From: JBPEWY01 sp052032225 | GTDB lineage: Bacteria > Bacteroidota > Bacteroidia > Flavobacteriales > Flavobacteriaceae | Assembly: GCA_052032225.1 (NCBI GenBank) | Contig: JBPEWY010000034.1 | Span: 1-64,000, forward strand | Length of the DNA: 64,000 nt | Reading direction: 5' to 3' | Part shown: piece after piece, positions 41,555 to 49,004 of the stretch | How positions within the stretch are numbered: the first letter of the stretch is position 1 | How the letters are laid out: each line of letters opens with the position of its first letter | Made by a program: the position numbers and the translations under genes | Notes under the pieces: generated by a model | Database searches by the model: none | What the model was told of the DNA's origin: nothing | The model's input: the letters and a program-made list of their open reading frames with translations, nothing else

Positions 41555-42253
41555 ATGAGCAGCAATAACAAAATCACTATAGCTATAGATGGTTACTCAT
41601 CTACCGGTAAAAGTACTATTGCAAAACGTTTAGCAAAAGCTTTAGGGTATGTGTATGTAGATACGGGTGCTATGTACAGAGCGGTAACGCTTTATGCAAT
41701 GCAAAATAACCTTTTAAATAATCCTAAAGCACTAATTAAAGCATTACCAAACATAGATCTTACCTTTAAATTTAACGAAGAATTAGGCTTCGCCGAAATG
41801 TACTTAAATGGCAATAATGTAGAGAGAGAAATAAGAACTTTAGAGGTTTCTAAACAGGTAAGCAAAATTGCTGCGATCTCAGAAGTTAGAAGAAAGCTAG
41901 TAGAGATGCAGCAAGAAATGGGGAAAAATAAAGGGGTTGTAATGGATGGCAGAGACATTGGTACAGTAGTATTCCCGGATGCAGAGCTCAAATTGTTTTT
42001 AACAGCATCGCCAGAAATTAGAGCTAAACGTAGGTACAAAGAACTTTTAGACAGAGGAGATAAGGTAACCTATCAACAAATATTAAAAAATGTACAAGAA
42101 AGAGATTTAATAGACTCTACCCGAGAAGATTCTCCTTTGGTTAAGGCTCCTGATGCCATAGAATTTGATAATACAGATATGGGGCTTCAAGAACAGTTTG
42201 AGCGTATTTACGGTTTTGCAAACAGAATTATAAAACAAAAAGCTTCTGAATAA
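41555..42253 (+). CDS. cmk: cytidylate kinase
   Basis: Cmk phosphorylates CMP and dCMP with ATP. The 232-residue protein starts with the P-loop G-Y-S-S-T-G-K-S-T and has V-D-T-G-A-M-Y-R-A-V, D-G-R-D-I-G-T-V-V-F-P and R-A-K-R-R-Y-K-E-L of the CMP-binding lid region. In Bacteroidota it often sits near rpsA, as here, with only the LysM gene between on the other strand. The terminator hairpin holds its stop codon in the loop. Confidence 0.95.
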   Translation: MSSNNKITIAIDGYSSTGKSTIAKRLAKALGYVYVDTGAMYRAVTLYAMQNNLLNNPKALIKALPNIDLTFKFNEELGFAEMYLNGNNVEREIRTLEVSKQVSKIAAISEVRRKLVEMQQEMGKNKGVVMDGRDIGTVVFPDAELKLFLTASPEIRAKRRYKELLDRGDKVTYQQILKNVQERDLIDSTREDSPLVKAPDAIEFDNTDMGLQEQFERIYGFANRIIKQKASE

Positions 42254-42272
42254 TCAGAAGCTTTATTTTTTT
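42238..42272. terminator. bidirectional terminator between cmk and the LysM gene
   Basis: AAAGCTTCTGA and TCAGAAGCTTT are exact complements around an ATAA loop that overlaps the cmk stop. T residues follow on both sides. Confidence 0.85.
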
Positions 42273-42288
42273 AGGGCAAAAGAGGTGG

Positions 42289-42666
42289 TTAATTAGGAAT
42301 AGCCAAAACTTGTCCGGGGTAAATTAAGTTAGGGTTTTTAAGCTGGTCTGTATTAGCATCAAAAATCTTCATGTATTTAGATGCATTACCATAATACTTT
42401 TTAGCAATTTTACCCAGAGTATCTCCTTTTGCCACTAAATGCCTATGAAAAACAGAGGTGTCTGCAACGGTAATATTAGCTTTAATGTCTGAAGGGTGCT
42501 CTCCACCAATCTCTTTAATTTTATCCCACAAAAGGTTTTTCTCGTACTGTGTTCCGGCTTCACCTTTAACTTTCAAAACGCCATCCTCAACGTTAACATT
42601 TCCATCTTTAATTTTTAGCTCTTCGCCTAAATCTAAAACAGGCTGGTACTTTTCTTTTACACTCAT
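42289..42666 (-). CDS. LysM-domain protein, Kbp/YgaU-like
   Basis: The 125-residue cytoplasmic protein is read from ATG 42666 (M-S-V-K-E-K-Y), not from the longer frame. The N-terminal half (G-N-V-N-V-E-D-G-V-L-K-V-K-G-E-A-G) resembles a BON domain and the C-terminal half is a LysM domain (V-A-K-G-D-T-L-G-K-I-A-K-K-Y-Y-G-N and Y-P-G-Q-V-L-A-I-P) matching E. coli Kbp/YgaU closely. Kbp binds potassium in the cytoplasm; its lack of a signal peptide here fits that, but potassium binding is inferred from similarity. Confidence 0.85.
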   Translation of the reverse strand: MSVKEKYQPVLDLGEELKIKDGNVNVEDGVLKVKGEAGTQYEKNLLWDKIKEIGGEHPSDIKANITVADTSVFHRHLVAKGDTLGKIAKKYYGNASKYMKIFDANTDQLKNPNLIYPGQVLAIPN

Positions 42667-42885
42667 AATAATAGTAATAGTTAATAAATATGTATTCCTT
42701 TTAAATATACATAAATAAAAGGGGTTTTTAAAGCGATGTAGGTTAAAAGAAATGCACAAAATCCGATTAACAGTTTTAAAACAAGTTAAACAGCTTAAAA
42801 AGAGTTCTCTTAAAGTGTTGCAATAGCGATCAAACTACATAAATTACTTTTTTAAAAGCTGCTAGTATAATTTTTTTCTAAATGC
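42667..42885. other. noncoding stretch upstream of rpsA promoter
   Basis: Apart from the start side of the LysM gene and the rpsA promoter at the right end, I see no convincing ORF, tRNA or hairpin here. It is A/T-rich. A TATATTTA box on the minus strand near 42703 could drive the LysM gene. Confidence 0.4.
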
Positions 42886-42916
42886 TTGTTAATCATACAT
42901 TATAGTTGTACTTTTG
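42886..42916 (+). promoter_or_regulatory. rpsA promoter (TTG-N20-TACTTTTG)
   Basis: TTG at 42886-42888 and TACTTTTG at 42909-42916 are separated by 20 nt, matching the Bacteroidota vegetative promoter. The predicted transcript start near 42922 leaves a leader of about 115 nt. Confidence 0.7.
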
Positions 42917-42952
42917 CACACCTTTTTTAGCCTAACAAGAGAAAAAAGGTAA

Positions 42953-43004
42953 AAGAGTGTAATTTAATGTTTAAACTCTTCTGTGTGTATGGCTATAAAC
43001 TCTT
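42953..43004 (+). promoter_or_regulatory. rpsA leader with a repeat allowing alternative pairings
   Basis: AAGAGT at 42953-42958 can pair with ACTCTT at 42975-42980 or with a second copy at 42999-43004; TAAACTCTT occurs twice (42972-42980 and 42996-43004). The two hairpins exclude each other. Ribosomal-protein genes are often regulated through leader structure, but I know of no matching described motif. Confidence 0.35.
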
Positions 43005-43036
43005 GTGTACGTGCAGAATACAAATTAACATCAGCA

Positions 43037-44863
43037 ATGGCTGAAACTAAATCTAAAAAAACTGCAGCTAAAGCAGAAAAAGAAGAAAAAGTAGCACAAG
43101 AAGCTACACAAGTAGAAAATGCTCAAAATACTGAAGCATTTTTAGAAAACTTTGACTGGGAAAAATACGAAGAAGGTATTGAGAAGGTTGAAGACGATAA
43201 ATTAAAAGAGTTCGAAAAACTCGTTGAAGAAAATTTTGTAGACACAGACAACGAAGAAGTAGTAGAAGGAACGGTTGTACACATTACAGACCGTGAAGCT
43301 ATTATAGATATTAATGCCAAGTCTGAAGGGGTTATTTCTTTAAACGAATTTCGTTACAACCCTGATTTAAAAGTAGGAGATAAAGTAGAGGTATTAATTG
43401 ATGTTCGTGAAGATAAAACCGGACAATTAGTACTTTCTCACCGTAAGGCTCGTACTATTAAAGCTTGGGATAGAGTTAATGCTGCACACGATAAAGGAGA
43501 AATTGTTACCGGATACGTTAAGTGTCGTACCAAAGGAGGTATGATTGTAGATGTATTTGGTATTGAAGCATTCTTACCAGGTTCTCAAATAGATGTTAAG
43601 CCAATTCGCGATTACGATGCTTACGTTGGTAAAACTATGGAGTTTAAAGTGGTTAAAATTAACCATGAATTTAAGAACGTAGTTGTATCGCACAAAGCAT
43701 TAATTGAGGCCGATATAGAAGAGCAAAAGAAAGAAATTATCAGCCAATTAGAAAAAGGTCAAGTATTAGAAGGTGTTGTTAAAAACATTACTTCTTACGG
43801 AGTATTTATAGACTTAGGCGGTGTAGACGGATTAATTCATATTACAGACCTTTCTTGGAGCAGAATTAATCATCCGAATGAGGTAGTAGAATTAGACCAA
43901 AAATTAAACGTTGTAATCTTAGACTTTGATGATAACAAGTCTAGAATCCAATTAGGATTAAAACAATTACAAGCACACCCATGGGATGCTTTAGATCCTA
44001 ACTTAAAAGTAGGAGATAAAGTAAAAGGTAAAGTAGTTGTAATTGCAGATTACGGTGCGTTTATTGAAGTTGCAGAAGGTGTAGAAGGATTAATTCACGT
44101 ATCAGAAATGTCTTGGTCTACTCACTTACGTTCTGCACAAGATTTTGTACAGGTAGGTGATGAGGTAGAAGCTGTAATTTTAACATTAGATAGAGAAGAG
44201 CGTAAAATGTCTCTTGGTATTAAACAGCTTACCCCAGACCCATGGACAGATATTACTGCAAAATATCCTGTAGGTTCACGCCACAAAGGTATTGTTAGAA
44301 ACTTCACCAACTTTGGTGTATTTGTAGAGTTAGAAGAAGGTATAGATGGTTTAATTTACATCTCAGACCTTTCTTGGACTAAGAAAATTAAGCACCCATC
44401 TGAGTTTGTTTCTGTAGGAGATGAGCTAGAGGTAGAAGTTCTTGAGTTAGACGTAGAGGGTAGAAAGTTAAGCCTTGGTCACAAGCAAACTACAGAAAAC
44501 CCTTGGGATAAATACGAAACTGAATTTGCAGAAGGAACTGTTCATACTGCAGAAATCAGTGAAATGGTAGACAAAGGTGCTACAATTGCATTTAACGAAG
44601 ACATTGTTGCTTTTGTGCCAAGCCGTCACTTAGAAAAAGAAGATGGTAAGAAACTTAAAAAAGGAGATACTGCAGAGTTTAAAATCATAGAATTTAATAA
44701 AGAATTTAAGCGTGTAGTAGCTTCACATACAGCAGTGTTCAGAGACGAAGAGCAAAAGAACGTAAAAGCTGCTGCTAAAAAAGCAAGCAACAATGCAGAG
44801 AAAACCACTTTAGGTGATTTAGATGCATTACAAGAATTAAAAGACAAGATGGAAGGAAAATAA
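43037..44863 (+). CDS. rpsA: 30S ribosomal protein S1
   Basis: S1 binds mRNA on the 30S subunit. ATG 43037 gives 608 residues (M-A-E-T-K-S-K-K) and avoids a frame that would include the leader. Six S1 repeats are visible, the central ones as V-K-N-I-T-S-Y-G-V-F-I-D, V-V-I-A-D-Y-G-A-F-I-E and V-R-N-F-T-N-F-G-V-F-V-E, each followed by G-L-I-H/Y-I/V-S/T. The first and last repeats are diverged, as usual. The acidic N-terminal extension (about 60 residues, E-K-E-E-K) is typical of Bacteroidota S1. Confidence 0.95.
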   Translation: MAETKSKKTAAKAEKEEKVAQEATQVENAQNTEAFLENFDWEKYEEGIEKVEDDKLKEFEKLVEENFVDTDNEEVVEGTVVHITDREAIIDINAKSEGVISLNEFRYNPDLKVGDKVEVLIDVREDKTGQLVLSHRKARTIKAWDRVNAAHDKGEIVTGYVKCRTKGGMIVDVFGIEAFLPGSQIDVKPIRDYDAYVGKTMEFKVVKINHEFKNVVVSHKALIEADIEEQKKEIISQLEKGQVLEGVVKNITSYGVFIDLGGVDGLIHITDLSWSRINHPNEVVELDQKLNVVILDFDDNKSRIQLGLKQLQAHPWDALDPNLKVGDKVKGKVVVIADYGAFIEVAEGVEGLIHVSEMSWSTHLRSAQDFVQVGDEVEAVILTLDREERKMSLGIKQLTPDPWTDITAKYPVGSRHKGIVRNFTNFGVFVELEEGIDGLIYISDLSWTKKIKHPSEFVSVGDELEVEVLELDVEGRKLSLGHKQTTENPWDKYETEFAEGTVHTAEISEMVDKGATIAFNEDIVAFVPSRHLEKEDGKKLKKGDTAEFKIIEFNKEFKRVVASHTAVFRDEEQKNVKAAAKKASNNAEKTTLGDLDALQELKDKMEGK

Positions 44864-44883
44864 TTTTTCCATACGTTTATAAC

Positions 44884-44922
44884 CAAAAGCCTCCTCAATT
44901 TTTTGAGGGGGCTTTTTTTTTT
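44884..44922 (+). terminator. rpsA terminator
   Basis: AAAGCCTCCTCAA pairs with TTGAGGGGGCTTT (one mismatch) and a run of at least nine T follows. Confidence 0.88.
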
Positions 44923-44980
44923 AGCACAAAGTATTCTAAAACAAAAAGTAACTAAACTAAATTTATTTACCAGAAATATA

Positions 44981-44988
44981 TACCTTTG
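44981..44988 (+). promoter_or_regulatory. pyrR promoter -7 box (TACCTTTG)
   Basis: TACCTTTG is an exact TAnnTTTG match, 25 nt before the pyrR ATG. A TTG at -33 is not clear. There is no space for a pyrR attenuator between the predicted start site (near 44994) and the ATG at 45014. Confidence 0.55.
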
Positions 44989-45013
44989 CATAACTACCTT
45001 TCTCTTGTAGCGT

Positions 45014-45553
45014 ATGAGTCAAAAAGTGCTGCTTTCGGCAAAAGAAATTAACATTATCCTTCACCGTTTGGCTTGCCAGCTTATTGAAAACCATTTAGAT
45101 TTTAGTAATACCGTATTAGTAGGAATACAGCCCAGAGGTGTGCATTTAGCCGAAAGACTAGCTACAATTTTAAAAGAAGATTACGCGGTAAACAATATAG
45201 TATTAGGGCATTTAGATATTACTTTTTTTAGAGACGATTTTAGAAGAAGTGATAAACCCTTGCAAGCAAACTCTACCAATATTAATTTTATAGTAGAAGA
45301 TAAAAAAGTTGTATTTATAGACGATGTGCTCTACACAGGAAGGAGCATTAGAGCAGCGCTAACAGCAATCCAGTCGTTTGGAAGACCACAAGAAATTGAG
45401 CTTTTAACACTAATAGACAGAAGGTTTAGCAGGCATTTACCTATTCAACCAAATTACAGGGGCAGGCAAGTAGATGCTATAAACAAAGAGCGTGTTAAAG
45501 TTTGTTGGAAAGAACACGATGGCGAAGATGCCGTATATTTAGTAAATAAGTAA
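45014..45553 (+). CDS. pyrR: bifunctional pyrimidine regulatory protein/uracil phosphoribosyltransferase
   Basis: PyrR attenuates pyr transcription in Firmicutes and has weak UPRT activity. The 179-residue protein has the PRPP-binding motif V-V-F-I-D-D-V-L-Y-T-G-R-S, G-I-Q-P-R-G-V-H-L-A and the C-terminal D-R-R/G-R-Q-V-D. It lies 48 nt before pyrB. With no room for an RNA antiterminator leader, its role here may be enzymatic or it may act at another site. Confidence 0.93.
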   Translation: MSQKVLLSAKEINIILHRLACQLIENHLDFSNTVLVGIQPRGVHLAERLATILKEDYAVNNIVLGHLDITFFRDDFRRSDKPLQANSTNINFIVEDKKVVFIDDVLYTGRSIRAALTAIQSFGRPQEIELLTLIDRRFSRHLPIQPNYRGRQVDAINKERVKVCWKEHDGEDAVYLVNK

Positions 45554-45601
45554 AGTTGTGATTACAACAATAACCCTAACATCGCATCAAAAAACAAGGC
45601 A

Positions 45602-46531
45602 ATGAGCGAACTAAGTGTAAACCACTTATTAGGAATTAAATATCTTACAGAACAAGATATACAGTTAATTTTTGAAACTGCAGACCACTTTAAAGAAGTT
45701 ATTAATAGACCAATTAAAAAAGTACCTTCTTTACGCGATATAACCATTGCCAATTTATTTTTTGAAAACAGTACACGAACAAAACTTTCGTTTGAACTTG
45801 CCGAAAAACGCTTATCGGCAGATGTTATAAATTTTTCTGCCTCACAATCATCTGTAAAAAAAGGAGAAACACTTATAGATACCGTAAACAACATACTTTC
45901 TATGAAGGTAGATATGGTTGTAATGCGCCATCCTAATCCCGGTGCAGGTATCTTCTTATCTAATCATGTAAAAGCAAGTATTATAAATGCCGGAGATGGT
46001 GCACATGAACACCCCACACAAGCCTTGCTTGATACGTATTCTATTCGAGAAAAGTTAGGAGACGTTGCCGGTAAAAAAGTAGTAATAGTTGGAGACATTT
46101 TACACTCCAGAGTAGCGCTTTCTAATATTTTAGCACTGCAACTACTAGGAGCACAAGTAAAAGTTTGCGGGCCAAAAACGCTAATTCCTAAATATATTAA
46201 TAAATTAGGGGTAGACGTAGAAACCAATTTACGAAAAGCATTAGAGTGGTGTGATGTAGCCAACATGCTTAGAATTCAAAATGAGCGCATGGATATTAGC
46301 TATTTTCCTACCACAAGAGAATATGCACAACAGTATGGTGTAAACAAAAGCTTATTAGATTCTATAGATAAAGATATTGTTATTATGCACCCCGGACCAA
46401 TTAACAGAGGTGTAGAAATTACCAGTGATGTAGCCGATTCTAAACAAGCTATAATTTTAAATCAAGTAGAAAATGGCGTAGCAATTAGAATGGCAGTTAT
46501 ATATTTATTAGCTTCAAAAATAAAACAGTAG
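45602..46531 (+). CDS. pyrB: aspartate carbamoyltransferase catalytic subunit
   Basis: PyrB makes N-carbamoyl-aspartate in UMP synthesis. The 309-residue protein has F-F-E-N-S-T-R-T-K-L-S-F-E, H-P-T-Q-A-L-L-D, R-I-Q-N-E-R and H-P-G-P-I-N-R-G. Length is standard. It follows pyrR and is 3 nt before the STAS-like gene; no pyrI regulatory subunit is adjacent. Confidence 0.96.
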   Translation: MSELSVNHLLGIKYLTEQDIQLIFETADHFKEVINRPIKKVPSLRDITIANLFFENSTRTKLSFELAEKRLSADVINFSASQSSVKKGETLIDTVNNILSMKVDMVVMRHPNPGAGIFLSNHVKASIINAGDGAHEHPTQALLDTYSIREKLGDVAGKKVVIVGDILHSRVALSNILALQLLGAQVKVCGPKTLIPKYINKLGVDVETNLRKALEWCDVANMLRIQNERMDISYFPTTREYAQQYGVNKSLLDSIDKDIVIMHPGPINRGVEITSDVADSKQAIILNQVENGVAIRMAVIYLLASKIKQ

Positions 46532-46534
46532 ATT

Positions 46535-46867
46535 ATGATTTTCGATAAAAAAGATAACACCACAATAGTAACTCAAGAAACAGTTTCTTTACCAACTTTT
46601 GTAAAAAAACTGAACGAGCAATACCCTAAAGTAAAAAACGATAATTTAATTGTAAATCTTTTTTCGTTAAACAAATTATCTGTTAACGATTTATTAGAGT
46701 TCTTACAATTATCTAACACGCATAGAGCTAACAAAAAATCGTTTGTTATAGTAAGTGATGCCGTTTCTTATGATGATATTCCGGACGAATTGGTAGTAGT
46801 ACCAACACTTCAAGAAGCTTTTGATGTTATAGAGATGGAAGAAATAGAACGCGATTTAGATTTTTAA
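46535..46867 (+). CDS. small STAS-like protein between pyrB and rnz
   Basis: The 110-residue soluble protein has an alpha/beta pattern of a STAS-like fold (L-I-V-N-L-F-S, K-S-F-V-I-V-S-D, V-V-V-P-T-L-Q-E-A-F-D-V-I-E) and a very acidic tail (E-M-E-E-I-E-R-D-L-D-F). In flavobacterial genomes it commonly precedes rnz and is sometimes misnamed ribonuclease Z. It is 3 nt after pyrB and 30 nt before rnz. Function is unknown; the position suggests a partner of one of the two. Confidence 0.75.
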   Translation: MIFDKKDNTTIVTQETVSLPTFVKKLNEQYPKVKNDNLIVNLFSLNKLSVNDLLEFLQLSNTHRANKKSFVIVSDAVSYDDIPDELVVVPTLQEAFDVIEMEEIERDLDF

Positions 46868-46897
46868 TCGTGTTACGTTTATAGATTAAACTTTTTT

Positions 46898-47803
46898 ATG
46901 AAAATTACAATTCTGGGCTGCTATTCTGCTACGCCACGAACTTTTAATAATCCCACAGCACAAGTATTAGACATTAGAAACCGATTGTTTTTAATTGATT
47001 GCGGTGAGGGAACCCAAGTACAGCTCAGAAAACAACGCATAAAGTTTGCGCGCATTAAGCATATTTTTATTTCGCATCTGCACGGGGATCATTTTTATGG
47101 TTTACCTGGCTTAATTTCTACCTTTAGATTGTTGGGTAGAGAAGAACCTTTACATATTTACGGCCCGAAAGGAATTAAAGAAGCAATTACTCTTTTCTTA
47201 AAACTAGGTGATTCTTGGACCAACTTTCCATTACTGTTTCATGAGCTAACTTCTAAAGAACAAGAATTGCTGTACCAAGACGATAGGGTAACTGTACATA
47301 CCATACCATTAGATCATAGAGTTTATACTAATGGTTTTTTGTTTAGAGAGAAACCCAAAGAAAGAAAACTTAACATTGAGGCTGTGCAAAAATATGGTAT
47401 AGAAATATGCTACTATCAAAACATAAAAAACGGTAAAGACATTGTGTTAGATGATGGTACAGTAATACCTAACAAAGAGCTTAGTTTTAATCCGCCACCT
47501 CCCAAAAGTTATGCTTATTGTTCTGATACAGCATATAACACTTCAATAATTCCACTCATAAAAAATGTAGATGTATTGTACCACGAATCTACATTTTTAG
47601 ACCAACACGCCCACTTAGCTCCAAAAACAAAACACAGTACAGCAAAGCAAGCAGCTTTAATAGCAAAAGAGGCTAATGTAAAGCACTTAATATTAGGGCA
47701 TTTTTCTACTCGTTATGGTGATGTTAATTTATTTAAAGAAGAAGCCCAAACCATTTTTAATAACGTATATGTAGCAGAAGACGGAAAAGAATTTGAATTT
47801 TAA
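46898..47803 (+). CDS. rnz: ribonuclease Z
   Basis: RNase Z trims 3' ends of tRNA precursors. The 301-residue metallo-beta-lactamase protein has the zinc site H60-L-H62-G-D64-H65, F-Y-G-L-P-G, S-D-T-A-Y-N near residue 210, H-E-S-T-F-L and G-H-F-S-T-R-Y. Length matches bacterial RNase Z (about 305). The last members of the operon pyrR-pyrB-STAS-rnz may be cotranscribed. Confidence 0.93.
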   Translation: MKITILGCYSATPRTFNNPTAQVLDIRNRLFLIDCGEGTQVQLRKQRIKFARIKHIFISHLHGDHFYGLPGLISTFRLLGREEPLHIYGPKGIKEAITLFLKLGDSWTNFPLLFHELTSKEQELLYQDDRVTVHTIPLDHRVYTNGFLFREKPKERKLNIEAVQKYGIEICYYQNIKNGKDIVLDDGTVIPNKELSFNPPPPKSYAYCSDTAYNTSIIPLIKNVDVLYHESTFLDQHAHLAPKTKHSTAKQAALIAKEANVKHLILGHFSTRYGDVNLFKEEAQTIFNNVYVAEDGKEFEF

Positions 47804-47869
47804 GTAATTTTAAAATTATTCTTTTTCACATCGAAATTTTATCTTGTAACTTGCAAAAAACAAGAATGC

Positions 47870-48517
47870 ATGCAGCAAGATTTAGGCAACTATAGAAAAA
47901 GCTACGAAAAAAGCGAATTGCTGGAAAATAATATTCCAGACAATCCAATGCAGCTGTTTCAAACCTGGTTTTATGAAGTAGAAAAAAGCAACGGAGTAGA
48001 TGAACCCAATGCAATGACTTTGGCTACCATTGGTTTAGATGGCTTTCCTAAATCTCGTGTTGTACTACTAAAAAAGTACACGTACGAAGGATTTATTTTT
48101 TACACCAATTACAATAGTGAAAAAGGTAAAGCAATTGCAGCAAACCCAAACGTTTGCTTGTCGTTTTTTTGGCCTTTTATGGAGCGACAAGTAATTATAA
48201 AAGGAATAGCAGAAAAAGTGCCTGAAAATTTATCTGACGGATATTTTGAGTCTAGGCCCGAGGGTAGTAAATTGGGAGCATGGGTCTCTAATCAAAGTAA
48301 CGTAATACAATCACGAGAAGAGTTAGAAAAACAATTAAAACAACTGGAAGAAACCTATAAAAATAAGCCTATCCCAAGACCTCCGTATTGGGGTGGCTAT
48401 TTGGTTAGGCCTAATAGTATAGAATTTTGGCAAGGCAGACCTAATAGATTGCACGACAGAATTCTATATTCTTTACAAAAAGATTATAACTGGAAAATAG
48501 AACGTTTAGCACCATAA
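47870..48517 (+). CDS. pdxH: pyridoxamine 5'-phosphate oxidase
   Basis: PdxH oxidises PNP or PMP to pyridoxal phosphate with FMN. The 215-residue protein has the FMN-binding S-R-V-V-L-L-K, F-F-W-P, E-R-Q-V and the substrate site S-R-P-E-G-S and E-F-W-Q-G-R-P-N-R-L-H-D-R. Its stop is 1 nt before sixA, hinting at an operon. Confidence 0.95.
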   Translation: MQQDLGNYRKSYEKSELLENNIPDNPMQLFQTWFYEVEKSNGVDEPNAMTLATIGLDGFPKSRVVLLKKYTYEGFIFYTNYNSEKGKAIAANPNVCLSFFWPFMERQVIIKGIAEKVPENLSDGYFESRPEGSKLGAWVSNQSNVIQSREELEKQLKQLEETYKNKPIPRPPYWGGYLVRPNSIEFWQGRPNRLHDRILYSLQKDYNWKIERLAP

Positions 48518-48518
48518 T

Positions 48519-49004
48519 ATGAAACGATTAATTTTAGTAAGGCATGCAAAATCTTCCTGGAATTACGAAGTAGGAGATAAAGATCGCCCGTTAAAAGAAC
48601 GAGGTATAAATGATGCTTATTTGGTAGCCAACCATTTAAGTAAGAAAGGTTATAATATAGAAGCCGTTTTCTCAAGCCCGGCAAACAGAGCATTGCATAC
48701 CTGCATTATATTTTTAAGAACTCTTGGAGTAGATTTTAACGTATTAACTGTTACTAATAATTTGTATGATTTTAGTGGTGGGAGTGTGCTAAACTTTATA
48801 AAATCATTAGACAATTCATTACAAACAGTTATGATTTTTGGTCATAACCATGCATTTACCAGTGTAGCAAACCAATTAGGGAATGAGTATATAGATAATG
48901 TTACAACAAGTGGCACAGTAGTTATAGATTTTGATGAAGATAATTGGGAAAACATAACAAAAGGTAAAACCAACCAAATAATTTTTCCAAAGCATTTAAA
49001 ATAA
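48519..49004 (+). CDS. sixA: SixA-type phosphohistidine phosphatase
   Basis: The 161-residue protein is a short histidine-phosphatase with the catalytic R-H-A-K-S-S-W-N near the N terminus and a second His in G-H-N-H. SixA dephosphorylates histidine phosphotransfer domains. It directly abuts ppk1, so a role with polyphosphate or phospho-His control is possible. Confidence 0.9.
   Translation: MKRLILVRHAKSSWNYEVGDKDRPLKERGINDAYLVANHLSKKGYNIEAVFSSPANRALHTCIIFLRTLGVDFNVLTVTNNLYDFSGGSVLNFIKSLDNSLQTVMIFGHNHAFTSVANQLGNEYIDNVTTSGTVVIDFDEDNWENITKGKTNQIIFPKHLK

Noticed and set aside
46535..46867. Ribonuclease Z fragment
   Set aside because: It has no metal-binding motif; a complete rnz follows immediately at 46898.
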